Shown: positions 17,487-25,969, counted from the stretch's first letter. The stretch is 64,000 bases of DNA from Paenibacillus xerothermodurans (GCF_002220865.2 NZ_NHRJ02000003.1:125244-189243), one strand, 5' to 3'. A program made the numbers and translations. Notes: generated by a model from the letters alone, not told the origin.

Positions 17487-18554
17487 TTATCCGAAATGAT
17501 GCTTGGACATCCACAGGACGCCGCTTTTTAGGGCTCGGGCGATTTTGCCTGTCATGATTGTACGTCTGCCCATCATGCCGAAGCCCGCCTTTTTACCCAG
17601 CGAACCAAGAACCCCTTTAAGCTTGATTTTCCCTAGCTTGGGGGTTTCATTTTTCCACATGGCTCTGATCACTTCTGCAATCTGTTTGCCTTGGCTTTCC
17701 GCGGCCTGTGCACTGGGCGAGAACGGCAGGGAAGCGCAGTCTCCGACAACGAAGATGTCCGTGAAATCGGGAATCTGGTGGTATTCGTTCACCACAAGGC
17801 GGCCTTGCGGGTCTTTAGGGAGCTGCAAGTTCTGCACAATAGGACTCGGTTGAATCCCCGCTGTCCAAATCGCGACATCCGTGTGGATCAATTGTTTCGC
17901 ATCATACAGCAATCCGCTTTCCAAGCGCGTCAAATTGATGTGTGATCTTAGTTCGATGTCGTGGTCCATCATCCATTCCGTGACATACAGCTGCAGCTTC
18001 TGAGGGAACGCTGACAGCACGCTCGCCCCACGGTCCAGTATCCGTATGTTCAAATCCGGCCGACTTTCCCGCAGCTCGGATGCCATTTCAACGCCGCTCA
18101 GACCGCCGCCCACAATGGTGACTTGCCCATACGGCACTGTGTCATTCACCGCCTGAAATGCTTTGCGGGTGGAAGACAAGGTTTGGATGCTTTCGGAGAA
18201 TTCCGCCGCACCCGCAATGCTATGGTACTTGTCCACACAGCCGAGGCCGATGACCAGCCAATCGTAGGTCAACGGCTCGTCATTCTCAAACAACACCTGC
18301 TTCTTTATCGGATCAACGGCAGCGACCTCGCCATATTTCAGAATGAGCCGAGGGTCAACCGGAAAGGAAACGCGTATTTCCGTGTCTGCGACCGTGCCGG
18401 AAGCCAGCGCATAGTATTCAGTTTTGAGCCCTTGGTACGGCATGCGATCAACAAGTACAAGCAGCGTATCGGATGGTAAATCTTTTTCCAGCAGCTCGTT
18501 CGCAATGGTGAGTCCGCCGTACCCTCCGCCGAGTATAACCAGTTTCTTCATCAT
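17487..18554 (-). CDS. yutJ: NADH dehydrogenase-like flavoprotein YutJ
   Basis: A 355-residue FAD-dependent oxidoreductase of the NDH-2 family. The FAD-binding motif is VILGGGYGGLTIANEL at the N-terminus, the NAD(P)H-binding motif VTIVGGGLSGVEMASEL is in the middle, and the second FAD motif is FVVGDCASLPF. The C-terminus is amphipathic and basic (KIARALKSGVLWM), as in peripheral membrane NDH-2 enzymes. It is the last gene of an apparent unit after two MqnE-type genes, 73 bases downstream of the second, so it may work with menaquinone. Convergent with yuzB with only 4 bases between stops. Confidence 0.85.
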   Translation of the reverse strand: MMKKLVILGGGYGGLTIANELLEKDLPSDTLLVLVDRMPYQGLKTEYYALASGTVADTEIRVSFPVDPRLILKYGEVAAVDPIKKQVLFENDEPLTYDWLVIGLGCVDKYHSIAGAAEFSESIQTLSSTRKAFQAVNDTVPYGQVTIVGGGLSGVEMASELRESRPDLNIRILDRGASVLSAFPQKLQLYVTEWMMDHDIELRSHINLTRLESGLLYDAKQLIHTDVAIWTAGIQPSPIVQNLQLPKDPQGRLVVNEYHQIPDFTDIFVVGDCASLPFSPSAQAAESQGKQIAEVIRAMWKNETPKLGKIKLKGVLGSLGKKAGFGMMGRRTIMTGKIARALKSGVLWMSKHHFG

Positions 18555-18627
18555 GAAAAATCCCTTTCTATAACGGGACGGAGATCCCTAGCAGAATAAG
18601 TAGGACGTAAGAAGGACAAAATTCGTT

Positions 18628-19728
18628 CTAGTACACCTGAATCTCATTGTAAAAAGTGTCTCGTTCAACAGGAATTCGGCCTGCGCCTTTCACAAGCCAC
18701 ACCAACTCGTCGCGCGTTAATCCTTGTGGTGAAAGTGCACCTGCAGCATGGCTGATACGCTCTTGCACAATCGTGCCGTGTACGTCTGAAGCCCCGAAGG
18801 TCAGCGCGATCTGCGTCAGCTGCGTGCCAAGATTGATAAAGTAGGCCTTAATATGCGGAATGTTATCCACCATCAAGCGGCTGATCGCGATGGTTTTCAG
18901 GTCGTCGAATGCTGCTACGCGCCGCTTGATACCGGCGTTGACGCTCGCAGGCTGTACGGCGTTGGGTATGAATACCATAAAACCGTTCGTATCATCCTGA
19001 ACCTCACGCAGGTAGATCATGTGCTGCACGCGTTCTTCCAGCGTTTCTATGGAACCATACAGCATGGTTGCATGTGTCTTCATGCCTAATCCATGTGCCA
19101 CGCGTTGGACTTCCAGCCATTGATCGGTGGTCGCTTTGCCGACGCCCATTTTTTGACGGTAGCGCTCGGACAAGATCTCTGCGCCCCCGCCGGTCAACGT
19201 ACTTAACCCCGCATCTAGCAGAGCTTGTAGGACCTCCCGGTAACTCAACCCGCTCAGCCGCGAAAAAAACTCTATCTCTGCAGCAGTGTGCGCTTTGATA
19301 GTGACGTCAGGGTAACGCTGCTTGAGTGCTCGGATTGAATTCAAGTAGTAATCGAAGGTGACGTTCGCATTGTGGCCGCCGGTGATGTGGAACTCTCGCA
19401 CGCCTGGGTGATAATGCTTATCGATATATTCGAACATCTGTTCCGGCGTCAAGGTGTAGGCTCCGTCTTCGCCTTCGTCACGGCGGAAATGACAGAATGC
19501 ACAGTGTGCTTCACACACGTTGGTGAAATACAAGCTCATGTTTTCGATAAAATACACGTTCTTGCCGTTCATCCGCAGATTCACTTGGTTCGCCAGCTGG
19601 CCGATTGTCAGCAGATCGTCGGATTCATACAAAAACACACCGTCTTCGAATGAGAGTCGCTCTCCATGCTTCACTTTGTCGGCGATTTCCGCCATTCTTT
19701 GATCAGGATTGCTTATTACAATACTCAT
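18628..19728 (-). CDS. MqnE-type radical SAM protein, second paralogue
   Basis: A 366-residue radical SAM enzyme with the cluster motif C72-x3-C76-x2-C79 in TNVCEAHCAFCHF. EFHITGGHNANVTFDYYLNS and GGGAEILSERYRQ place it with aminofutalosine synthase (MqnE) rather than MqnC, whose motif has a QGG core (family knowledge from memory). The end RIPVERDTFYNEI also matches its neighbour. It lies 58 bases downstream of another MqnE-type gene and the two are clearly paralogues but diverged (for example FHFRR against LCAFG after the cysteines). It may have a different substrate or be a redundant copy. Confidence 0.75.
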   Translation of the reverse strand: MSIVISNPDQRMAEIADKVKHGERLSFEDGVFLYESDDLLTIGQLANQVNLRMNGKNVYFIENMSLYFTNVCEAHCAFCHFRRDEGEDGAYTLTPEQMFEYIDKHYHPGVREFHITGGHNANVTFDYYLNSIRALKQRYPDVTIKAHTAAEIEFFSRLSGLSYREVLQALLDAGLSTLTGGGAEILSERYRQKMGVGKATTDQWLEVQRVAHGLGMKTHATMLYGSIETLEERVQHMIYLREVQDDTNGFMVFIPNAVQPASVNAGIKRRVAAFDDLKTIAISRLMVDNIPHIKAYFINLGTQLTQIALTFGASDVHGTIVQERISHAAGALSPQGLTRDELVWLVKGAGRIPVERDTFYNEIQVY

Positions 19729-19786
19729 GAGTCCACCTCCATATAATTGCTTGAATCAGAGTTTTCGCGAGAGGACCTTCCGTTAC

Positions 19787-20893
19787 TCAGAAGGTGCGCA
19801 AGATGTTATATAGTGTGTCTCTCTCAACGGGAACACGGCCTGCTTCTCGAATCATATTAATGAACGTTTCCTTCGGCGTCATTTGCACAGACTCGTTGCC
19901 TGCGGCATGGACGATCTGCTCCTCCATCACGGTGCCGTCCATATCGTCGACTCCGAAATTGAGCGCCACTTGAGCCAGCTTCAGCCCGATCATCATCCAG
20001 AACGCGCGGATGTGCGGCACATTGTCCAACATTAGCCGGGCCACAGCTAACAGCTTCAGATCGTATAGTCCGGTGGTCTCGCCGGAGAGTTTGTATTCTT
20101 CAGCCAGCTTCGTGTTTTCGGGATGAAATGCGAATGCGAAAAATGCTTGAAATCCGCCGGTCTCATCCTGCAGTTCACGTATCCGGATCAGGTGATCGAT
20201 CACGTGCTCAGGCTTTTCAATGTGCCCATACAGAATCGACGCATTGGATTTCATTCCCAGGGAGTGAGTTTTGCGATGGATCTGGAACCAGCGGTCGGAA
20301 TCGGTTTTGTGTCCCGAGATAATCTCGCGGATCTCCGGATCGAATATTTCGCCGCCGCCGCCCAGAATGGAGCCCAGCCCAGTTTCCCTCAGGCGATCTA
20401 TCGCTTCCTCTACCGTGAGCTTCGCGACACGTGCGATATAATCTATCTCCACAGCTGTGAAAGCTTGCACATGGATGTCCGGAAGATGACGCTTTGCCAG
20501 ACGGATCATGTCCTCGTAATAGGAAAAAGGCAGCTTTGCATTAACGCCGCCTACTATGTGTAATTCTGTGAAGCCCTTCCCCACCATGGCTTTGAACTTT
20601 TCTTCCAATTGTTCGAGTGACATCGTGTACGAGCGCGGATTGTCAGGCTTCAAGCCGAACGCGCAGAGTTTGCAGTCCAGATAGCAAACATTAGTATAAT
20701 TCAAGTGAGTGTTCACGATAAAATAAACATTATCTCCGTTCTTGCGTTGACGGACCAGGTCGGCCATTTGCCCGATTTCCAAAATATTAGGAGAATTTAA
20801 CAAGCGAACGCCGTCTTCGAACGTCAATCTCTCACCAGCAATGACCTTTTGCCTGATATCTTCCAACGCAGCGGACTGTACCGTTAGATTCAT
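19787..20893 (-). CDS. mqnE: Aminofutalosine synthase MqnE
   Basis: A 368-residue radical SAM enzyme; MqnE joins the enolpyruvyl ether of chorismate to adenosine to give aminofutalosine, the second step of the futalosine route to menaquinone. The cluster cysteines are C70, C74 and C77 in TNVCYLDCKLCAFG. ELHIVGGVNAKLPFSYY, GGGGEIFDPEIREII and the C-terminal RVPVERDTLYNI are typical. The start ATG is 8 bases after AAGGAG. It heads a three-gene unit with the second MqnE-type gene and yutJ and is divergent from the spo0E-like gene. Confidence 0.85.
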   Translation of the reverse strand: MNLTVQSAALEDIRQKVIAGERLTFEDGVRLLNSPNILEIGQMADLVRQRKNGDNVYFIVNTHLNYTNVCYLDCKLCAFGLKPDNPRSYTMSLEQLEEKFKAMVGKGFTELHIVGGVNAKLPFSYYEDMIRLAKRHLPDIHVQAFTAVEIDYIARVAKLTVEEAIDRLRETGLGSILGGGGEIFDPEIREIISGHKTDSDRWFQIHRKTHSLGMKSNASILYGHIEKPEHVIDHLIRIRELQDETGGFQAFFAFAFHPENTKLAEEYKLSGETTGLYDLKLLAVARLMLDNVPHIRAFWMMIGLKLAQVALNFGVDDMDGTVMEEQIVHAAGNESVQMTPKETFINMIREAGRVPVERDTLYNILRTF

Positions 20894-20974
20894 ATATGTA
20901 TGTCTCCTTATGACAGGAATAAGTGAACAGTACTTCCTATTATAAACGTGATGCTAGGGTGGGGCAACACACAA

Positions 20975-20981
20975 TTCGACA
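20975..20981. promoter_or_regulatory. Spo0A-box-like heptamer between mqnE and spo0E-like gene
   Basis: ATTCGACAAAA is the reverse complement of TTTTGTCGAAT, which contains the exact 0A-box core TGTCGAA. It lies about 120 bases before the spo0E-like start and about 80 before mqnE. Confidence 0.45.
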
Positions 20982-21103
20982 AAACCTTCCCTGCCTCGCG
21001 TATCCTGCAAAAAAAGGTATAATAATCTATTTTAATTGTAGGAATCTTCCTGTATACTAAAAAACTGTAATTCCTTACGGCAGGCGGTGACCATTTCTTT
21101 GTC

Positions 21104-21304
21104 ATGTTACCCACTTCGGACAAGCTTTCGGAACTTTCCGCTGAAATAGAACAAGTCAGGACACAATTGGTAGAGTCGGCAGTCGAATTAGGATTCATGC
21201 ACCCCCAAGTGCAGCAGACCAGCAAGCGGCTGGATACATTATTGCTGCGCTATTATGAAATCAATAAAAACAAGAAGGCGCCGTTGAGCATTGATCTCTC
21301 TTGA
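21104..21304 (+). CDS. Spo0E-like aspartyl-phosphate phosphatase
   Basis: A 66-residue helical-hairpin protein of the Spo0E family, which dephosphorylates Spo0A~P and so delays sporulation. The signature S-x2-L-D is present as SKRLDTLLLRYYE in the second helix; the first helix is LSELSAEIEQVRTQLVE. Length is typical of the short family members. The ATG has a purine-rich stretch (AGGCGGTGA) 16 bases upstream, a rather long distance, so initiation may be weak. It is followed by an IscA-like gene. Confidence 0.8.
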   Translation: MLPTSDKLSELSAEIEQVRTQLVESAVELGFMHPQVQQTSKRLDTLLLRYYEINKNKKAPLSIDLS

Positions 21305-21399
21305 GGTGTATGCTTATTAGGAGTATACTGAATACTAAGATGCTTTATGAAAAGCATTTTGTACGCCTGCAACTCAATACCGTAAGGAGGTACTGACTC

Positions 21400-21771
21400 A
21401 TGATTAAAATAAGCGAATCGGCAAGCGATAAAATCAAGGAACTTCTGGCCAACGAGGAGACGCCGGATCTGTTTCTCCGTTTGAGCGTGAAAGCCGGTGG
21501 GTGCAGCGGTTTTTCCTACGGCATGGGTTTCGATGACAAGCTTGCTGACACAGATAAATTTTTCGAACTAAACGGTCTGCGTGTCGTAGTCGACGAGGAA
21601 AGTGCGAGATACTTGTACGGTGTGGAAATTGACTTCAAAGACACGGGGATGGGCGGAGGCTTCACCATCGAGAATCCTAACGCGGTAGCGACCTGCGGCT
21701 GCGGATCGTCCTTTAAGATGAAGGACGAAGAGGGCGTCGTTGAGAAGTGTGATGACAAAGTCGAAGTTTAA
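21400..21771 (+). CDS. IscA/HesB-type Fe-S cluster carrier (YutM/ErpA-like)
   Basis: A 123-residue A-type carrier that passes Fe-S clusters from the SUF system to target enzymes. The three cluster cysteines are in KAGGCSGFSYG and CGCGSSF. The fold region GMGGGFTIENPNA is typical; a short acidic tail (KDEEGVVEKCDDKVEV) with an extra Cys follows. The ATG is 8 bases after TAAGGAGGT. With the NifU-like gene it makes a small Fe-S maturation group next to redox enzymes. Confidence 0.9.
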   Translation: MIKISESASDKIKELLANEETPDLFLRLSVKAGGCSGFSYGMGFDDKLADTDKFFELNGLRVVVDEESARYLYGVEIDFKDTGMGGGFTIENPNAVATCGCGSSFKMKDEEGVVEKCDDKVEV

Positions 21772-21845
21772 TGCGCGGCCCTCGCTCTCACAGCGTGTGT
21801 GAATTACTCTCGCTGCTATGGGCAGTCTCGAGGAGATCACGTACA

Positions 21846-21896
21846 AAACTCTCCATGCTTATGTACAACTCGTACATTTGCCTGGGGAGTTTTTTT
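21846..21896 (+). terminator. Terminator after the IscA-like gene
   Basis: AAACTCTCC pairs with GGGGAGTTT around an inner GTAC-AACTC-GTAC stem, then TTTTTTTC. Confidence 0.88.
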
Positions 21897-21897
21897 C

Positions 21898-22464
21898 GTT
21901 CAGCACTGACGACAGATCATTCTACTGGTAACAAAACACGAGGTCTTGCACAGCACCAGGTCTCGCCGGTACGCACACCGGTGCTCGCGGGATCATGGTT
22001 TTTCCGCTGACGCTGGTTGATCATGATGTTTGTTGGTTTTTTAGTAAATTTTTCATAAATCTACACAGCGCACCGCCTTTGGGGAAAAGTGTTTTTGTTC
22101 ACAGAATTATCAATCCTCAACCCGTTTTCAACATGTTTCGCTATGGACAAGCCGGATACTACGGGGTAAATTATTATTTGGTAAAACAGACGCAGATTGT
22201 TATATGTGGATTTTACGATATTATTTACCTAATTTTGTTACACGTCTTTACTCAAAAACGGTTATCGTTTACCGGAACTGCCACGCTTGAACAAACATCC
22301 CTCGCAAAATGATAAATATTTCGGTCGCTAGCAGTTCATTTTCCCACAAAAGCGGTTAATTAGATGTATAACGAAAAACCAGCTGCCATCCGCCGACTCT
22401 TGATAGAACGAAGGTGATGCTACAAATAAAAAATATTTTTTCTTTTGTTTATCGCTGTTCCAGC
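21898..22464. other. Gene-free AT-rich stretch upstream of the sda control region
   Basis: About 570 bases. No frame with a ribosome binding site is seen. The AT content rises towards the DnaA-box cluster that follows. A GATCATG...TTGATCATGATG inverted segment near 21990-22025 is the only other structure noted. Confidence 0.4.
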
Positions 22465-22563
22465 TGTGTATAATTGTATCCACAATATTCACTGCATAGG
22501 TTGGCCGAGTTAGAAGGTTATTAACAGGATACACACAGGTTGTTCACAAACTCTTGTGGATAA
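22465..22563. promoter_or_regulatory. DnaA-box cluster upstream of sda
   Basis: Exact matches to the DnaA box TTATNCACA occur as TGTGTATAA (22465-22473) and TGTGGATAA (22555-22563), both read on the opposite strand. GTATCCACA (22476-22484) has one mismatch and TTGTTCACA (22540-22548) has two. The cluster ends just before the -35 of the sda promoter. Bacillus subtilis sda is known to be controlled by DnaA. Confidence 0.8.
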
Positions 22564-22571
22564 CCGAACGC

Positions 22572-22600
22572 TTGTTCTAATTCTATAGGCATGTTAATAT
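22572..22600 (+). promoter_or_regulatory. SigA-type promoter of sda
   Basis: TTGTTC at 22572-22577 and TAATAT at 22595-22600 with a 17-base spacer, directly after the last DnaA box. Confidence 0.7.
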
Positions 22601-22632
22601 ACTTATACATTAAAAGAAGTTAGGTGATTTTA

Positions 22633-22785
22633 ATGAGACTTATGAGTAATGAAATTTTGATTGATTCCTATTACAAAGCTTTGGACCTCAAGTTGGAAGT
22701 GGAATTTATCGAGCTGCTAAGAGAAGAAATCAGACGTCGTAAGCTAAATTTGGACTTTTTGCACAAAGAGGCGCAGGTCAGTTGA
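22633..22785 (+). CDS. sda: Sporulation histidine kinase inhibitor Sda
   Basis: A 50-residue helical hairpin protein. Sda binds the dimerisation domain of KinA-type kinases and blocks sporulation when replication is perturbed. The pattern SNEILIDSYYKALDLKLEVE and FIELLREEIRRRKL matches the family (consensus LSDELLIESYFKA...FIELIENEIKRRSL, from memory). The ATG at 22633 has AGGTGA 5 bases upstream. The DnaA boxes and promoter before it are as expected for this checkpoint gene. An orphan sporulation-type kinase, a possible target, is encoded at 61.5 kb. Confidence 0.88.
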   Translation: MRLMSNEILIDSYYKALDLKLEVEFIELLREEIRRRKLNLDFLHKEAQVS

Positions 22786-22810
22786 CACGCCTTTTTTTTC
22801 TGCGCAAAAA

Positions 22811-22853
22811 ATAAGAGTGTTCCGCCTGGATCACCGGACGAACACTCTTTTGT
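22811..22853. terminator. Bidirectional terminator between sda and yumC
   Basis: AAGAGTGTTC and GAACACTCTT arms with CGCCTGGATCACCGGACG inside, followed by TTTG; A run on the other side. Confidence 0.88.
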
Positions 22854-22854
22854 T

Positions 22855-22863
22855 TGTGGATAA
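22855..22863 (-). promoter_or_regulatory. Additional exact DnaA box
   Basis: TGTGGATAA, reverse complement TTATCCACA, just downstream of the sda terminator and inside the 3' flank of yumC. Confidence 0.6.
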
Positions 22864-22879
22864 CCTAGCATGACAATAG

Positions 22880-23866
22880 TTACAGTTTCATATTACTGCT
22901 GTGGCCTGGGGACAGCTTGGCCGTTGGATCGATGTATACTTTCGCGTTGTTGATCGCGGTTGGAGCTTCTCCAAAACCCACTGCGATGAGCTTTAGTTTA
23001 CCTGGATAAGTGGTGATGTCGCCGGCAGCGAAAATACCGGGAATGCTTGTCTCCATGCGGGAGTCGGTCACGATCGAGCCGCCTTCGATGTCAAAGCCCC
23101 ACTCAGCGATCGGCCCAAGAGAAGACACGAAGCCAAAGTTTACGATTACCGCATCAACATCCACGTCGGTGGTTTCACCGGATTTGATGTCAGCCAGTGT
23201 GACCCTATTGATCATGTCCTCGCCGTGCAACGCTTTGATTTCCTTCGGTGTCAGAACCTCAACCTTGGACTTCATCAGGTTTTCCACGCTGTGCTCGTGA
23301 GCACGGAATTTATCTCTGCGATGGATCAGCGTGACTTTCTCAGCGATAGGCTCGAGCATAAGCGCCCAATCCACTGCGGAGTCGCCGCCGCCGCTGATAA
23401 GCACTTTTTGCCCTTTGAAACGGTTGAGATCATTAACAAAATAATGCAGGTTTTTCTTCTCGTATTGTGCAGCTTCCGGCAGCTCCAGACGTCTAGGTTC
23501 AAATGCGCCGACCCCGCCTGTGATGATGACCGCCTTCGACAGATGCACGCCTTTGTCGGTTGTCACTTCAAACAAACGCTCGTCCTTCTTAGTAACTTGC
23601 AGCACTTTCTCTTCCAGCCGGACATCGACAGGAAAATGCTTCATCTGCTGCTCCAGGTTGTTAACAAGCTCCTGCGCCGTAATCTTCGGGAAGCCCGCCA
23701 CATCATAGATGTGCTTTTCCGGGTATAATGCCGCGAGCTGGCCGCCCAATTGCGGCATGCTTTCAATAACTTTTACCGATGTTTGCCGCATGCCGCCGTA
23801 AAATGCCGCGAACATACCCGCAGGACCACCGCCCACGATAATAATGTCTACCATTTCATGTTGCAT
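22880..23866 (-). CDS. yumC: Ferredoxin/flavodoxin-NADP+ reductase, YumC type
   Basis: A 328-residue thioredoxin-reductase-like flavoprotein. FAD motif [18 protein letters not shown], then [19 protein letters not shown] typical of YumC, NADPH motif [17 protein letters not shown] and the second FAD motif [19 protein letters not shown]. There is no CxxC redox pair, which separates it from thioredoxin reductases. It passes electrons between NADPH and ferredoxin or flavodoxin. The ATG lies after AGGTGCGTTGAAGAGAT. It is convergent with sda and divergent from the NDH-2 gene. Confidence 0.92.
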   Translation of the reverse strand: MQHEMVDIIIVGGGPAGMFAAFYGGMRQTSVKVIESMPQLGGQLAALYPEKHIYDVAGFPKITAQELVNNLEQQMKHFPVDVRLEEKVLQVTKKDERLFEVTTDKGVHLSKAVIITGGVGAFEPRRLELPEAAQYEKKNLHYFVNDLNRFKGQKVLISGGGDSAVDWALMLEPIAEKVTLIHRRDKFRAHEHSVENLMKSKVEVLTPKEIKALHGEDMINRVTLADIKSGETTDVDVDAVIVNFGFVSSLGPIAEWGFDIEGGSIVTDSRMETSIPGIFAAGDITTYPGKLKLIAVGFGEAPTAINNAKVYIDPTAKLSPGHSSNMKL

Positions 23867-23977
23867 ATCTCTTCAACGCACCTCCGCTGCTTAATAACTT
23901 TGAATTATATTACAAACATGCTTAGATGAAAAGTAATTTTATCGGAATGTAGTAGATTATATTCTAGCGTGAAATAC

Positions 23978-23991
23978 TGTAAACGTTTACG
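23978..23991. promoter_or_regulatory. cre-like site between yumC and ndh
   Basis: TGTAAACGTTTACG, one base from the full palindromic CcpA operator TGTAAACGTTTACA. It lies about 110 bases upstream of the yumC start and about 300 upstream of the NDH-2 gene. The rest of the 425-base gap has no gene except a Rex-like dyad near its right end. Confidence 0.55.
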
Positions 23992-24220
23992 GAGGGGAAT
24001 TTTAGTAATCCTTAGCGAATATGAATATACATAGATCAGTACCCGTTTTTTCCGGTAATTTTAACCAAAATAAAACTTGCCATTTACCAATTCCCATTAT
24101 ATTATGTCTTGAGAAACTGGTTGGAATTGAGTTATCTGCCGGAAAGTTGTTAGCGCTATCCTGGAGCGCGCTGTCGCAGCTTATTATTTCACAGTTATTA
24201 CCGCAGTAGTCCCGCTTAGT

Positions 24221-24238
24221 ATGTGTAAATTTTCACAA
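24221..24238. promoter_or_regulatory. Rex-like operator upstream of NDH-2
   Basis: ATGTGTAAATTTTCACAA agrees with the Rex consensus TTGTGAAN4TTCACAA at 12 of 14 fixed positions. Rex is the NADH/NAD+ sensor that represses ndh in Bacillus subtilis. The site is 54 bases before the NDH-2 start. Confidence 0.5.
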
Positions 24239-24291
24239 CCGGCAAGGGCAAATACACACCGAAATCAACGGGATGGAAGGGATTTTTAACC

Positions 24292-25482
24292 ATGAGTCGA
24301 ATACCGAGAATAGTCATATTGGGAGCGGGGTATGGCGGGATTGTGACGGCTATTCGTTTGCAAAAAGAGTTGAACTATAACGAAGCCGATGTGACGCTCG
24401 TCAACAAGCACGATTATCATTATATCACAACACATCTGCATATGCCGGCGGCTGGTACGGATAACCCGGAGAACGCTCGGGTGAACATCCTTAGGTTAAT
24501 CGACGAATTCAAAATTGACTTTGTCAAATCCACGGTGACTCAGATCCGTCCTCAAGAAAAAAAAGTGCTTTTAGAGGAAGGTGCACTTTCTTACGATTAT
24601 CTGGTTGTTGGTTTGGGAGGAGAGCCCGAGACTTTCGGAATTCCCGGTATGAAGGAGTACGCGCTCAGTATTCGCAGTATTAACAGCGTACGATTTATCC
24701 GAGAACATATAGAGTATCAATTCGCCAGATTTAAGCGTGAACCTAACAGGAAAGATTACTTGACCTTTATCGTCGGAGGAGCGGGATTTACCGGAATCGA
24801 GTTTGTTGGTGAGCTTGCGGACCGCATTCCTCCGCTGTGCAAAGAATTCGACGTGGACCCGTCTCTCGTAAAAATATATAACATTGAAGCGGCGCCGACC
24901 GCACTGCCGGGTTTTGATCCCGAATTGGTTGAGTACGCGATGAACGTGCTGCGGAACAAGGGAGTCACCTTCAGAATCTCCACCGCGATCAAAGAGTGTA
25001 CCCCGGACGGAGTGATTTTGGCTACGGGAGAACAGTTGAAAGCAGCAACTGTAGTATGGACCGGCGGGGTTCGCGGTAACCATATGCTCGATGAGGCGGG
25101 TTTTGAAACGATGCGCGGACGAATTAAGGTCGACGCTAAGCTGCGCGCACCCGGCTACGATAATGTGTATGTGCTTGGCGATTGCTCAATCGTCATGAAC
25201 CCGGAGGGCCGACCGTATCCGCCGACCGCACAAATCTCTATGCAGCAGGCCGGCGTGTGCGCACATAATTTGGTTGCGTCTATTCGCGGTGAACGATTGA
25301 AAGACTTCGAATACAAGAGCAAGGGTACAGTCGCATCTCTCGGTCGGGGCGAAGCGATTGGCATCGTTGGTACCCGCAAAATCAAAGGGAGTGTCGCAGC
25401 GGTCATGAAAAAGGTCATCGACGTGAGGTACCTTTATACCATCGGCGGTCTGCCGCTGGTGCTCAGGAAAGGTCGATTTTAG
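24292..25482 (+). CDS. Type II NADH dehydrogenase (Ndh/YumB-like)
   Basis: A 396-residue peripheral membrane flavoenzyme that oxidises NADH and reduces menaquinone without proton pumping. FAD motif IVILGAGYGGIVTAIRLQ, the NDH-2 hallmark TTHLHMPAAGT, NADH motif FIVGGAGFTGIEFVGELA and second FAD motif VYVLGDCSIVMNPEGRPYPPTAQI. The C-terminal membrane-anchoring amphipathic part includes LGRGEAIGIVGTRKIKG. The ATG is 11 bases after GGAAGGG. A 90-residue unknown gene follows with a 2-base gap, so the two are cotranscribed. Confidence 0.92.
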   Translation: MSRIPRIVILGAGYGGIVTAIRLQKELNYNEADVTLVNKHDYHYITTHLHMPAAGTDNPENARVNILRLIDEFKIDFVKSTVTQIRPQEKKVLLEEGALSYDYLVVGLGGEPETFGIPGMKEYALSIRSINSVRFIREHIEYQFARFKREPNRKDYLTFIVGGAGFTGIEFVGELADRIPPLCKEFDVDPSLVKIYNIEAAPTALPGFDPELVEYAMNVLRNKGVTFRISTAIKECTPDGVILATGEQLKAATVVWTGGVRGNHMLDEAGFETMRGRIKVDAKLRAPGYDNVYVLGDCSIVMNPEGRPYPPTAQISMQQAGVCAHNLVASIRGERLKDFEYKSKGTVASLGRGEAIGIVGTRKIKGSVAAVMKKVIDVRYLYTIGGLPLVLRKGRF

Positions 25483-25484
25483 CC

Positions 25485-25757
25485 ATGCGCCACTGCAGCG
25501 TACAGGTACGCGGATTATTGACGCGCCACGAATTGGACCGCTATAACGCGCTGATGGACGTGGGGCATTTCTTGGAACAACAATTGCGCTACGATCTGGT
25601 CTATACGGTACAAAAGGAAATAGACATCCTCATTCTTCCGGCTATCGAACGGTTGAAGGAGAAATCCCGGCAGCGTGACCGGGACACGGAAGCTTATCTA
25701 GCGCAGAAGGGTAGAGGTGACGCCAGATTCGCCTATGACGATGCTGATGAGGAATGA
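25485..25757 (+). CDS. Hypothetical 90-residue protein in ndh operon
   Basis: I do not recognise this gene. The product is soluble, with a helical core (LTRHELDRYNALMDVGHFLEQQLRYDLVYTVQKEIDILILPAIERLKEK, given here only as its location, residues 12-60) and a charged acidic tail ending DADEE. Its ATG begins 2 bases after the NDH-2 stop, which implies translational coupling and a role linked to that enzyme or its unit. Confidence 0.6.
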   Translation: MRHCSVQVRGLLTRHELDRYNALMDVGHFLEQQLRYDLVYTVQKEIDILILPAIERLKEKSRQRDRDTEAYLAQKGRGDARFAYDDADEE

Positions 25758-25890
25758 GAGCACGATAGCGGACAGATGCGTGCGCATGCATGAGAATGCA
25801 TGAGAATGCTAGACTGGGTGACCTTTATCAGAACTCGGGTGCAATGATGCCCAGCGTCAATTAAGTTAAGCCTTACCAAATCTACATGAT

Positions 25891-25931
25891 CCTGTGGAAG
25901 TCGGACGACCCGGCGGACACAGGTTTTTTTT
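25891..25931 (+). terminator. Terminator of the ndh unit
   Basis: CCTGTG and CACAGG arms with an inner GTCGG/CCGGC-like stem, then TTTTTTTT. Confidence 0.85.
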
Positions 25932-25969
25932 CGATTACCAGTGCCGGTGCACAGACCCAAAGGAAAAGA

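Noticed and set aside
24021-24209. 62-codon frame between yumC and ndh
   Set aside because: No ribosome binding site and no recognisable protein; it overlaps the control region.
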